The notes beneath the pieces are model-generated. The model worked only from the letters and a program-made list of their open reading frames with translations. It searched no databases and was not told the DNA's origin. This document shows positions 1 to 12,300 of a stretch of 64,000 bases of DNA, piece by piece (the stretch's first letter is position 1; the number at the start of each line of letters is the position of its first letter). This stretch comes from Aplidium turbinatum. Taxonomy: Eukaryota; Chordata; Ascidiacea; Aplousobranchia; Polyclinidae. The stretch spans positions 36,296,498-36,360,497 of the forward strand of contig OU964921.1 in assembly GCA_918807975.1 (NCBI GenBank). The letters run 5' to 3'. A program made the translations under genes and the position numbers.

Positions 1-1545
1 ATCCACTTTAAAATTTCCATACCGTATGAGAAAGCCATGCGATCAGCTGCTGTTTTGCGGGCAAGAGCAACGTAGGCTTTTCTTGCTTTCGGCATTATTT
101 AAGTCCGTTTAAATTATCTAAATCTCTTTCGCGAAGTGTTTTATCTTTAAAACACCACTTGTAATCACCACTTTTGTTGCCCCTCAACCATAAATTTACG
201 GGGGGCGCTGCCCCCCGGCCCCCCCGGAAGTCGGCGCGTATGGGTACATATATCAATTCGTACTGAAAACGTTTGGCGTACCGTCATGTTGAAACTCATT
301 GAAACTTATTTCTTACACATGGCAACATATTGGAATTTATTTTGTATATACAATATACATCTCCTTGAAAACTATTTTTTACATGTTGAAACTTTTTGAA
401 AACCATTGAAACTAAACGTTGGACGCTCCAGATTAAGTTGTCCAGTGTCCACCACATATTGAATTGATTATGAGCAGCACACAACAAACTAACAACGTAG
501 ATGGACGCAAAACTGTGTAGCGCGATTGTGAGAAGGCGAGCAAGTACTCTCTGGCATTTTAATCCTAAGGGTTGTGAAAGAAAGCAAAGACACCTTGAGA
601 AACCCAGGAATGAACTATGAGCCTGCAGAATTGCACAGATTCCAGAACCAATAATCATTGACGTCAGAAAGTGTAGAAACGACGTAATTGTACGAGAGTT
701 GTATTTGTACGTATTTAACGAGAGTTGTAGCTTGCAGCTTCAACTCTGATAACTGTGGATGAAATGCATTTTTCTATGTTTGTGTTAAGATTCACAATTT
801 TCTCTTCAAAATTGTCCAAAGTATTTGAATGAATAAAAAAGTAATAAATGGATAGACTTGAGTTTCATTATAGCCACAATTTATGCTGTTCAGCCTATCA
901 ACTATTGACTGCAGAAATATATTTGAAATAGATGAAGTAGCTTTACTATGAAAAAATACTGCTTTATGGTACTACAGCGGTGACATTTTTTTACAATACC
1001 TTTTTGAACCATGGTAACATCATCTCGATATGAATCCATCTCAAATTATGATATTACAGAAATACATTTCGTTGTTGCATTTGTGATTTACATGCTCTAT
1101 ATTTCTTGATCTTTCTATTAAGCACCATGAGATATTAGTTTGTTGACAGGTATTGAAAGGAACTGGACGCGACTTTCGTTCCCTCATTTCATCTCCAATT
1201 TTCTTGACACTCTGCAGCTATCTGAGCTGTAGGTTTGTTGTTTTAATGACGGTGGGTGAAATTTCTCACAGTGTTTGTCTCATAACACTGACCCTTGCTC
1301 ATTCATTGCACTAAGATCACCTTTTTCACTGGCAAGAAATGAGCAGCCGCTTTCTAGCCACTTCACAGTAATACCGGAGGTTAATTAGCCGTATCGACAT
1401 ACTCGATTACTCGGGTTACTTTTTCACAACTTGTTGATTTTTCCGTGATTTTGTGTGTGGACCTAAGCGATAATGCATCACATCTCTTCCTGTGGTGCTG
1501 CTTGCTGTACAATAATTCCTAACTTTTACATATCCTACAGATTTG
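1..1545. other. No gene recognised
   Basis: No coding exon, RNA gene or complete repeat was recognised. The open frames here have no recognisable motifs and no flanking splice pattern. The only distinct feature is a short G/C-run hairpin near 199-228. Confidence 0.5.
199..228. repeat. G/C-run hairpin
   Basis: A run of six G then CGCTG then six C, followed by more C, stands out in AT-rich surroundings and can fold into a short hairpin. Such G/C runs are common inside non-autonomous transposon ends, but no partner terminus was found. Confidence 0.3.
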
Positions 1546-1553
1546 CATACTTG

Positions 1554-1851
1554 CAGTGGCGTACTAGATCAATTTTACAAAGTAGGCAAGGAGGGTCTGC
1601 TACTATTCGGTGAGACCGATTCGGTGAGTTCCTAACCTCTAACCCCTAACCCTAAAACGGCAATGATAATAGGCTACGGTACCTGATAATTAAAAAAAAA
1701 AATTGAAAAAATCCCCGAATAGGAATCGGACTCACCGAAACGGGCCATTCCGAGGCAAGGAAGGGGCAACATTTTTGGTGACGTCATAGACGAATGCATA
1801 AATTAGGTTAACTTTTAATATTAATTTACGCTCCCACTGGTTATGCCACTG
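1554..1851. mobile_element. Non-autonomous hAT element, interrupted by another repeat
   Basis: The ends read CAGTGGCGTA and TATGCCACTG, a typical hAT-type inverted terminus. They are flanked by near-identical 8-bp duplications, CATACTTG on the left and CATACTTT on the right. Eight-base duplications are the hAT hallmark. The element has no coding capacity. It was later split by the repeat at 1591-1752, so it is the older of the two. Confidence 0.65.
1591..1752 (+). mobile_element. CGGTGAG-family repeat, copy 1
   Basis: About 160 bp beginning GAGGGTCTGCTACTATTCGG and ending CGGGCCATTCCG. Subterminal CGGTGAG / CTCACCG motifs face each other, and the middle contains TAACCCCTAACCC. The 7-bp sequence AGGCAAG lies on both sides as a target duplication. 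It sits inside the hAT element at 1554-1851. Copies at 6892 and 17744 define the family. No coding capacity. Confidence 0.7.
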
Positions 1852-1859
1852 CATACTTT

Positions 1860-3134
1860 TGTGTCCATTCTCAATCTGACAGCTGTGAAATTAATATACA
1901 TGGTATTGTTTCGGCCATGAATAAGTCTTCGTCAAGCTGCTAACTGGACAATTTGTGCAGTAATAACAAGCAAAACAGTGTTTGTCCATTGATAGACTTG
2001 AACTTATGCAGCTTCAACTGTCGACACTTTGAGTGCACATCAACGACATTGGCTATGAGTTATAAAGTATAGCCACCATGCGTGATGACTGCTAGGTACT
2101 GTTAGTTGTGCATAACCTGTTTTCACAAGTATTGCTGAAGAAGCGTTCTCTTCAAGCTCATCTTTCAAGAGCATAATACCACACAACTACTCAGCTGAAT
2201 CAACCCATTTTTGATTTTGAGTTGAAATGAACATTTTGTGCATGAATTCGATTCTGGGTTCAGAGCCATCACGTCAACAAAAGGAAGTCAAGTTGGAGAA
2301 TGGTTTGAACTTAGGCTCAGACTGCCTGGCGCAAGCTGCTTATCAAAACACTGACGTAAGAGCGAAGTCATGTCGCCTTTTAAAAAGGAAGCCTCCCATA
2401 ACAATATTCCCACCACGTTTGCTTCTGTTAATGCGCTGTTTCTTTGTTTGTATGAAAGGATCGTAAAAAGAAATGTAGTTTTGAAGTAGAATGTAATTAA
2501 CGTTTTGTTTTCTTGCATCATTGCAAAACGTGCTGTTTTGCATTTAAACGTTATTTTGGATCCAAACTTCACTACCAAAATTTTGGTGATAGCCTTTGTG
2601 TTGAACTGATTGTAAAACTCTGCAACAAGTTTCAAACACGGTGTTACTGTGCGCGCTGTCGTGTTCCAAACGTCACATTACTTATGCGATTACGCCGTTC
2701 CCTGCATGTTATTTTAGATTGCTATCAAATAAATTTAAATAGTTATCGCTATCGTTACAAACGCACACAGCCTTTGCTGCCGTAGTTGGCATTTTGTTTT
2801 CTTGAGATTAAATTTCTTCACATCATTGTCAATTCCTCACCGTGCTCAATTTGGTCTTGCTACTGTCTTTTTTGCGTACAAGAGCTATCGCACTTGGAAT
2901 GGATAATAACTATGGTCTCAAAGACTATTTTTTGGAACAGCGTCCAGAAAGCAGCCGACAAACTCAACTAGGGCTATGCAGTTGTGCAAGTTTTAACAAC
3001 TCGTATCAGTCATCAGGAGACAATCCAGCTAGTAACGTTACAGAGGCGGTTTTAGTAATAAAGTAGATTTTGTTGTTTTGACCAGAACAAGGCGAAATGA
3101 AACACCAAAATCTGGTCGCTTCTGTGAGAAAGAT
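1860..3134. other. No gene recognised
   Basis: No exon or repeat was recognised. Short open frames between 2.2 and 3.1 kb overlap on both strands, show no domain motif and look like chance. Confidence 0.4.
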
Positions 3135-4021
3135 CCCAGTCAGCAAATCAGTTTTTTTTCACATTCATCTAACCCAGGGGTTCCCAACCTTTTTACGATC
3201 TCGTACCACTTGGATGCTCTGTACTGCCAAGCGTACCACTTCTTGTAGAACAACTAATTTAATCGCATCATATTTTATTCAAAAGAATAATATTGGCGTG
3301 CTAAAATAACACTAAAGCACCACAACTAAATTCAATAAGATTTTTGTTTACTGTCCACCAATTGGTCGATGCCCGGTGTAAATTTGCATCAAAAGTCATT
3401 TCCGGGCGTACCTAGTCGGTTTCGATTTTTTTTACTTGATGTTCATCATGACTGAAAATCCCTGATCGCATTCCACGTGGAAGGGGAATCAGTAGTTGTG
3501 AAGCAGCATGGAAGCTAGGGTTGAATGTGAAGAGGTCATACTGAGCCAGAAGTTTATTGGAGAACATTCCTTGTATCCGTTGTTGAACATTTTTTTCCGG
3601 TCTAGTTTTAGCTTATAACTAGCATAATTATTAAACGCTATTTGTAGCTTAAGTCATAAAACAGTAGATGATATTTATCAAGAGCAATCATTTGCATAAT
3701 TAACGCTCACTGTCCACAGCGTTGTACGACTTTTCGAAGCAACTGTGCCCCTTGTTGACAATCGACATGACCTGTATTTTGAAGATCGTATTGATACGAA
3801 ACAACAAAAATAGTTGCGTAACAATAAGAAATAGGCTTCGGAAATTTTTTTTTTTTTAAACAAAATATAAAGTTGTGAATCCACGTTTTTGTGAAAAAAC
3901 GGAAGCTACCCGCGTACCACCTGAAAAACCTTCGCGTACCACGGTACGCGTACCACAGGTTGGGAACCCCTGATCTAACCTCTGCAGACGTAGAATCAAT
4001 GTAAAAAAGGAGTGCTTTTTG
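3135..4021. repeat. Palindromic MITE copy, split by a hAT element
   Basis: The left half, 3135-3174, begins CCCAGTCAGCAAATCAG. The right half, 3981-4021, contains CTGCAGACGTAGAATCAATG. The two halves are separated exactly by the hAT element at 3175-3972, whose 8-bp target duplication is MITE sequence. The palindrome was therefore present first. Confidence 0.75.
3175..3972. mobile_element. Non-autonomous hAT transposon
   Basis: A 798-bp element with perfect 15-bp inverted ends, CAGGGGTTCCCAACC and its complement, flanked by an exact 8-bp duplication ATCTAACC at 3167-3174 and 3973-3980. This terminus is the classic hAT type. Both subterminal regions repeat CGTACCAC-like motifs, possible transposase binding sites. 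No transposase-like frame is present, so it must have been mobilised in trans. The exact duplication suggests a fairly young insertion. Confidence 0.9.
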
Positions 4022-4410
4022 TATGTGAACATGATGGATGATTACTTTCCATCACGAACCATGCTATGTTTTTTGCGTATTCACTATTCACACAGATAAG
4101 CACTAAGCATTAAGCAACTGTAAACATTTAGGTTAGGGCTATTCTTTAATCATCGAGAATACTAGGGTGTAATTTTTAGCACCGTTTGTTCAAGTTGTTT
4201 TTGTGTTCAGTAAAACTATGCAAGTAGTCGTAGATAAATAATAATGGGCTTTCCTCCTGCATACCAAATCACTAATGTCAAGTGGATGGAAAGCATCGTA
4301 GTGATGTCATGTTGTGTGTGATATGACACTGAGTCATGCGAAAAAATAGCGAGAGGTCACTTTAGTTGTGGTAAAAACTGAATACAAATGACCTACGCTT
4401 TTATCGCATC

Positions 4411-4492
4411 TCAGCTTGCAAAATTGGTCTTTTGGAGAATGGTTCAATGCCTGCAGACGTTAAATCAGTGCAAAAAGGTCAGTTTTGCTGCG
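4411..4492. repeat. Palindromic MITE copy
   Basis: Degenerate copy with the central CTGCAGACGTTAAATCAGTG half well preserved and ends CAGCTTGCAAAA / TTTTGCTG. Confidence 0.65.
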
Positions 4493-4885
4493 TCATTTTA
4501 ATTTCTAAAAAGGATATAAAAATGAAGGCAAAGCGATTTTTCTCTCCCATCCTTTACGGAAGGTGATTTTTTGATTGCTTTGAATTGAAAATCACGCGGC
4601 ATATTTCAACGTGACTTGGAGTAATTTAACGCCATACAATGGCTACTGCTGACTCGTTTCGAGGCATAGTTGCAATACCTCGCATGACAGAAAACTTTCT
4701 TCTTAGTAAGTGGCAGAGCCCAAGAGAGAAAAGACTTAAAAACCATTGTTTTTATGTCAGTGTTGGTTTACAATTTGAAATCGATCGACTACCTTCTCTT
4801 GAGATTCGAAAAATATGTTTCCAATTACGAGTTTATCATCCCCTAAGTTCCATTTCAAATTCTGTATGTTAGTTGCTTGGGGCAG

Positions 4886-4940
4886 CGTCTCATTATTGCG
4901 CAGACGTTGAATTATTGGAAAACAGGACGGGTTTTGCTAG
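4886..4940. repeat. Palindromic MITE, right half only
   Basis: Contains GCAGACGTTGAATTATTGG followed by GGGTTTTGCTAG. The left arm is not recognisable. Confidence 0.45.
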
Positions 4941-6180
4941 TTAAGACCTCTGTGCGAAAGGTTCCGAGTTTATATTCGAAGTCCAAGCTTGCAAACCTTT
5001 GATGTTAAATTGCCAAAAAAAACTTTGCGTTTTTTGGTTCTTGTGTTGCTCTCGCCATCGCTCGTTTGAGGAAAGCCAGACAAAGCTGTCCATTTTGACG
5101 TTCACTGGAATTAAAACTGTCAACTGCTGTGTGTTGTTACACTGTGCCTGAAACGGCGGTTGTGTGGAGAGAAATCATGACTTTTATGTTGTTTGGCGCA
5201 TAAGCGCATGTAAAATTTTCTTGAGATGGATTAAATTTTGCTTAAAATTGTGGATTGACTATAATCACAGTTTGTGGCGCTTTGTTAATTAGAAAATCTA
5301 CATCCGTATATGTTTTCGTTTGTTGTCTGACTACGCAAAATTATTAAATCAATTCTTTCGCAGTTCATTGATCATCGCATTATCACGGCAGAATTCTCAT
5401 CAACTGTTGGATGCTTTGGATAATTCATAAATAAAAGTTCACTTGATATGATGTAGCTGAATTTGATTTTTTTATTTGTGTCACATTAAAATCGATAAAT
5501 CGAGAGAAGATTCCGATTAAATACCTAGGTCTTTTTCTTATCATTGATATTTCGTTCTTTGGCAATACGCCTTGTTATCAATATTGATGAGATTGTATGA
5601 ATTGGAACGTTTGCCATATTTTCTTCTTCCCTTTAGAGAACCGTTGCACAAACGAAGTATACTTACTCGAATGATAATAGATTACGCACAGGAACAGCCA
5701 CCCCTAAAGTGTGCGAAATGTGTGTTTACTGTTTTAGGTAGTTTAATATTTTTTTTGGTATAATTCTTTCAAAAATTATCATCATCCAAGTTCTGTTTTG
5801 TCCCCACTAGTGGGGGTGGCCGATTCCATCCTTGCGCCGATTATCCTCCTTCCTTTTCTCCATCTCATCTCATCAACTATTCTAAATACCTTACAAAACT
5901 TGATGCGAGAAACCGGGTGATATTTTATCAATCACTTTGAGATTTACATGAATTTTAACACCCTTAAATTTCTCTGGTCTTTGAACTTGAAGTTGAAACT
6001 ACTGTGACAAGAAATTTGATCATATTACGCGAGCCTTGTTTGAAGTTTTACGTTAAATAACGTTATTTTAACTTACATTTAAGCTGTATTTATGTTAAAT
6101 ACGTGATTGGTACCGGCTTGCTGTATGCCGGCTTCCCATGCCACGCAGTTGCGAAAAAATTTCAAGTTCTTGTACTTCAG
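4941..6180. other. Non-coding stretch upstream of the first CNK exon seen
   Basis: I looked here and further left for the first SAM-domain exon, which should encode a Trp-rich helix ending in Gly at a phase-1 donor, and found none. No repeat was recognised. Confidence 0.45.
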
Positions 6181-6344
6181 GTTTGGACGAAAGTTTACGA
6201 CGTTACGAGCCTCATTTGAAAGCAGCAGCCATTGTCGGTGAGCAACTGCTGTCGTTGTCTCATGAAGATTTGCACAATTTGAGGATCAGCTTGGTTGGAC
6301 ACCAAGAACTAATTTTGGATGCTGTGTCGCTGCTTCAACAATTG
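6181..6344 (+). CDS. CNK exon: most of the SAM domain
   Basis: Encodes GLDESLRRYEPHL, then EQLLSLSHEDL, then GHQELILDAVSLLQQL, matching the SAM domain of CNKs, where the vertebrate form has GHQELILEAVDLL. SAM domains mediate protein-protein contacts; in fly CNK this region binds HYP. The exon starts after an AG at phase 1, completing a Gly codon, and ends TTG before GTAAGG at phase 0. Helix 1, with its conserved Trp residues, must be on an earlier exon not seen here. An ATG at 6138 is in frame but would leave the domain incomplete. Confidence 0.9.
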
Positions 6345-9300
6345 GTAAGGGTGCCTCCTAGCTTTCAGTTTGCCGTTTGTATGATATCCAAATGTTTGAT
6401 AACGTTAAATCACTGTAGTAGTGGAAGCCTGGAAGGGTTTGTTTACATTGAATTGTCGTATTTCATTCTTTTATTATTGACTGGCTTTTGAGAATATGAA
6501 ACTTTTGACGACGGCATTAAATGTAATTCACCACCGCCTGCCATGAAAGAAGTCGACCGATAAATTCCGTTTTTGTGTGATATCGCCGAGCACACAAGAT
6601 GTGTTCGTTTTATTTGAACTGTAAACAAATCCATATACACTACAGTATATATATGAAAAATTTACACGAACCAATTGTTGAGAGAATACAACTTCTCAAC
6701 TTTTAGGTTACTTTCAGCTATCACTTATTGCTAGAACCTCACAACCTTGAAATAGAAAAAGCATGTGATTCTCCTAATTATTAAGTGCCCAATTGTCAGC
6801 TTTTTCTTGCGATTGTTTCGCCTGTCGAAGCGACAAGTTGTTCCTGGGACGTATCGATTATCTTGCCACACAACCAACACCTATTTAATGTGAGGGTCTG
6901 CTACTATTCGGTGAGTCCGATTCGGTGAGTTCCTAACCTCTAACCCCTAACCCTAAAACGGCAATGATAATTAGGCTACGGTACCCGATAATTTAAAAAA
7001 AATTTGAAAAAATCACCGAATAGGGATCGGACTCACCGAAACGGGCCATTCCGAAATGGTGAAGAGCTTTGACAAGCGAAGTACTTTTTGTATTGCTTTT
7101 AATCTCTATTCAGTTGCATTGTCGCAGTGCGAACAAGTTGAGTTTACTCTTGTTTTCGCCCATTTAAATCGTCTACGTGCTCTATCCGATAATTACATAG
7201 CTGGCACAGAACCATTTATGTCGAGCTGAATATGTCATAGCTCATGGCATTACGCGTGTCAGATCAAAGCGGTTTGCTCGGATTGATAAACACTGCTCGG
7301 CAGTTTGCATCGATAACAGTGTCAGCAGCATAATGGAACTATATATGTTTTTGTTCACGTTTAAGTTTAGGTTTTAACTTTTTCCCGTTTAATGGCCCAT
7401 CAGCAGTTCGCATTGATGTGTTGTATCTGGCGCATTAACAACGCGAAGTGAAATGATTAAAATGATACTTCGAAGGGTTTCATTTCCTCACGTTGTACAA
7501 AGTGCAAAAAAGCATTAAAAGCTTTTCACCTGAAAAAATGTATATATATAAGCAGTCTCTTGAGCTTAAAAACGTCCAATTTTGAGTTGATCTTACAACC
7601 GCGGGGTAGCGTGATAAATCAGTTTTTTGTGGCCCCATCTCGACTACGATGAAGCGGAACCGCCAATATGGCAATCATGTTTGCTACCAAGAGGCCTAAC
7701 CATTGGCTTCCATTTCAAACGCTATTATAGTGACATCTACGCCAACATCGTCACTTTGTCTCGGCAGGATTTCGGTCTTGACTCTGAGACTCTTCAATCC
7801 CGCGCTCTCTGCTTGAAATGTCGTTGTCGTGGCTTGCGCTCCACGGTTGCCACGCGACGGAGGGAGGCAGATGAGTATGAATACGATGGAGGAGTGTCTT
7901 TGCAGAGAGGAGCCACCAATCAGCTCCTACATCTTGCCTCAGATGTTCTGGATGAAGGAAAGCAACTCATTTTATGGCTGGACAGGTGCATGCATTTTCT
8001 GTACTGTGGCTTGAAGTATTATTTTTTTGCTAAGAAAGGAGCAAAATTCTTTTCAGTTACTACTGTATCTTTGTCTACAAGGTTGTCTTTCGAAACTACA
8101 TGCATCATACGTTCACACCCCAGACAGCAAAATCCGTCATTTTTACATTGATTGATGCAACTTCTGATTCACCGATTGATTCAGCGTCTGCATACGTTGA
8201 ATCAATGCAAAAATGACGGATTGTGTTGTCTGGGCACTCTTGTGTTTATACAATCATAATTCATCGCAAAGAAACAATGGAAAAAGTTGTAATGTATAAT
8301 TGTATATTCTAACTTTGGAAAGAGTGGGACATCTTGTTCTTTGCTATTTACTAAACTACCCGTGATTAAATGTACCCCAGAGACGACGCTTAACAATATT
8401 CCGTTTTGTTTTCAAGTCACCAAATAACACGTGGTCGGACTTTGGGTTGTTGCTAATAGACTTGTTGGCGTAAACTGACTTAACAACTTGGCTCTGTCCT
8501 GTTTGCTTTTGTAAAAATCTTTCTTTTTATAGAGCTCCTTTCAATGCAAAGCCAGACTTCCGTACTTTGAGGGACAAACTGGTGCAGCTTTGCTACGAAT
8601 TAAGCGTCACAATGCAGCAGGTAGTTGGCTGAGAAATGTTTGCCTGTCCACATTGTCAATAATCGTCTTCACTTGTGACAAGCTTGTAGCCCAACCCATG
8701 GACGTCGCTATAATAGCATCTGGACTGCAAGCCAAACGCTAGGCCTTATCTTGGCAGCAAACAGGATTACCATATTGGCGGTTTTAATGCGTTTGGCAGG
8801 CTGTTTCGACTTTGGCATTTTGATATATTTTTGGCGTTTTTTTTTGTTGTTAAATTTTCAGTAATGTAAATAGTTAAAAAAATTGTGTTTTACCAATGCG
8901 CAGGAGCCTATTTACAAAACGTCAGGTTTGAAAGGGCAACCTTTGACGAGTTTTGATAATAATGCTTTTCATAATATTGCATTTTGGGCTGATTTTGCCA
9001 ACACCATAATTACTACCATAGTCCAAGATGTTGCGACCGTGCCATATTTTACCCTGAGAATCCATTAAAAAAACGTCAAATTTCTAAAAGTTAGCATTAA
9101 AACCGCCAATATGGCAATCCTGTTTGCTGCCAAGATGAGGCCTAGCGTTTGGCTTCCAGTCCAGATGCTATTTTAACGAAGTCCACGCCTGACCACCCCC
9201 ATCAGTTTGGCACCAAGAGTGCTAAAAGTCATTGCAAGACCTCGAGCATTGACCCTCAATTTAAATCGCATTAGTTTTTTTAGTATTCAGATGTGATGAA

Positions 9301-12300
9301 GTAAGTCTCTCTCTAAAGTAAGCCAAGTGGTCACTTTTAAAATGTTTTCTGTTTTGAATTTTCCGCTGCTTTGCTACATTGTGCTAGACGAGTCTACTTT
9401 TATACCAAGTCATTTTTGGGTTGTGATACATCACATATCAAAAAGCTAACACTAACTTCAGTTTACGAGTTGTCAAAATTCGCCATTCGCTTTTCCAACT
9501 CTGAGAAAACGCCACAGTTGTTTTCCTTTCACTTGAAACCACGATCCAACGTCTGCAGGGTGAAGGCATGGAATTCATGTAAAAAAGAGCTGATTTTTGG
9601 CTAGGAACCATGATAGCGCTTTGTTATAACTTTCATGCGTTTGCAAGCATAGATTTCACTTGATGTGTCGTTGAATCAAAGCAATTTGCTGTACACTAAT
9701 CTGTTTTGTGTTAGACCAGAGGTCACCTTGTCACTTGACAATTTCAATTTTCGTCAGCCTTTTTTCAAAGACAGCCATTCAATTCTCAACATACAATATT
9801 CAGTGCAAAAAGATTGACTAAAGACGGCACCAAGTCAGAAAATCCGTCTTTTTTTATATTTTCACAAAGTTTGCAGACGTTAAATCAATCTAAACAAAGG
9901 ACTGATTCACTACCTGGATAGTTGATAGTCTTTCCATCACACTGTTTAAAAAAAACTAAAACAATATAGAACTTCATCTCTATCATCTCTATGTTTGAAT
10001 ACGTAAAGTCAAGTGCTTTATTTTGTAATCCTATTTCCTGCTCAGTCTCTTGTTCGTGACGTGGCACTTTTGATAGGGCCCATCTTTACGGTGAACATGA
10101 AGTATGTAAACACTTCAACAGTATAATCTTACCTTATCTGGTGACTTATTTTCATCACGTTAAATTAGCTTGCTTTTTGTGAATGAGGTCAAACGATGTT
10201 GAATGAATGTAAAACGAGTAAAATTTGTTCTAAAACTGTTTCAATCCCAGTCATCAAAGCAGTCCCCTTTTTACGTTGATTCAACGTCTGCCGACGTATA
10301 ATCAGTGTAACAAAAGGACTGATTTGCTGGCTGTGAACGTCCACTCAAGCATGCGCAAATGCGATGTGACTATGTTTGTTTACAGAGTGTGTTCGCTTGC
10401 GTAATTGAAGATGCTGCTTTGAATATCTGTGCCGAGCTGGAGAACAGCGCCGACAGGTAAGCCACACGTGATCTCATATGACACTTTTGTCCACGCGACG
10501 TTCTGAGACGTTTTACCGGTATGAAAGATTTTACTGTCTGTGATTACAGCAAATTATTTGCTTTTGCGGTCTGGTTTCATGTTACAAACTTTTTTTCTAG
10601 CTTTGTATGATTTGGAGGCATTCAAGTATAGCAGCTTGTTAACTAGGTTTATAAAAATCAGGTCAACTGATGTTGCTTTGTTCCAGAGGCTTTCTGTACC
10701 ATCCTTCCTCACAAATTCCTGTATTTTCATTTCACATTGATTCAACGTCTGCAGATGTCGACAAAAACTAAACGTCTGCATACGTTGTATCAATAAAAAA
10801 AGAACAATTTGCGTGCTAATATCTGACTTGTCCACCAGTCATCACAAGTGTAGCGTTATGAGGACATATATTAGTTTTCGTTAGATCGATGACACAGTCA
10901 TTTTACAAAGCTGCATTGTTTCTTGTCAATTTTGCAGCGTTCTCAATTGGCGACTACTTGAAGCTCCTTTAAAACGTTTTTCATAGCTTTTTGTTTGATT
11001 AGTATCGTGCAGTCGAGCGACTCTCTCACCATCCAGCCTGTGTCATTGGAGCAAGTTCATCTTCGTGACGTAAATCCTGACGAAGGTCTTGGGCTCTTCA
11101 TCAAAGCCACTTTCGAAGGTCATCACGTCGTGACTGGAACCAGGAACGGCTCTATCGCTTCCAGAATGAGAAAAATAACTGCTGGCGACGAAGTTATAGC
11201 AGTGAATGGAAAAACTGTGGTAAGACTTTGAAAAGTTCTTTTCAAATTTCTTCAGTTCTGCTTTCGACGCTTGAGAAACTAAATGATTTATTTTTGTTAC
11301 TGCTTATTTTGTTTTTTCTTAAATAATACACATTTGTAGATGCAGGATTTGTTAAAGAATGTTATTATTTATGTATGTTAAAGAATGTTATTATTTGTGT
11401 ATTGTTGAGAGACAGTGTCTGCAAACTGATTGATTTGATTTTTGTCGAATTAAAAGAAATAAATAAATCCGTTTCATACTTGCTTGCAGATTCTTAACTT
11501 GCTGTTATTAAAAGCTGACAACGCTTGTAAATTTGTCAGGTACAGTAATTCAGATGCGACCTGTTTATGTAAGGTGATTGACAACTCCTTGGCTGAAAAG
11601 GCAATTTTAATCTACTTTCATACCATCTGCCGCTCGTTGATGTAATCCGATCGATTTTATAACGAAACAAATGGTACGCCTGCTCACTGGGTGCTATCTC
11701 TGACAACAAAATCCGTCATTTTTACATCGATACGTCTGCAGACGTTGGATCAATGTAAAAATGACAGGTTTTGCTCGCTGGAATGCACAAGTGGAGGTAA
11801 CTCTGTATGGTTATCAAACTAAACGGTCAGAGGCGTTGGCAAGACACATTTTGTCAATTTGTTGTGATTTATGTGAATTGTGGTAGCGGAAAGGCTGTTT
11901 GAGTTCTCTTCCCTTCTTGATTTTTGCTTGAGATTTGACTCTTTTTTATGTAACATCGAAGATTTCACCCAATATATTCTAGTTTCTGGTGAGGTGAAGC
12001 AAACTACTTTTCAAGATGAACCCAATTTAATAGCTGGGCCACTTTCTATCAATTTGCTTTCAAAATACATTGTTTCTGTCAAAATGCAGCTGGTGGAGCG
12101 ATTTCATTCTTGTCCTCCTCAGTCCTCCACCCAGCACAAAACGAAGATGAACCCAATTTAATAGCTGGGCCACTTTCTATCAATTTGCTTTCAAAATACA
12201 TTGTTTCTGTCAAAATGCAGCTGGTGGAGCGATTTCATTCTTGTCCTCCTCAGTCCTCCACCCAGCACAAAACGCTAGTTAAGCCACTGCTGCCTTGCCT

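Noticed and set aside
1636-1665. Telomeric array
   Set aside because: Only two or three TAACCC-like units, inside a dispersed repeat present three times in the window.
6138-6180. ATG at 6138 as the start of CNK
   Set aside because: In frame, but it would delete the first SAM helix; a phase-1 acceptor at 6180 fits the family better.
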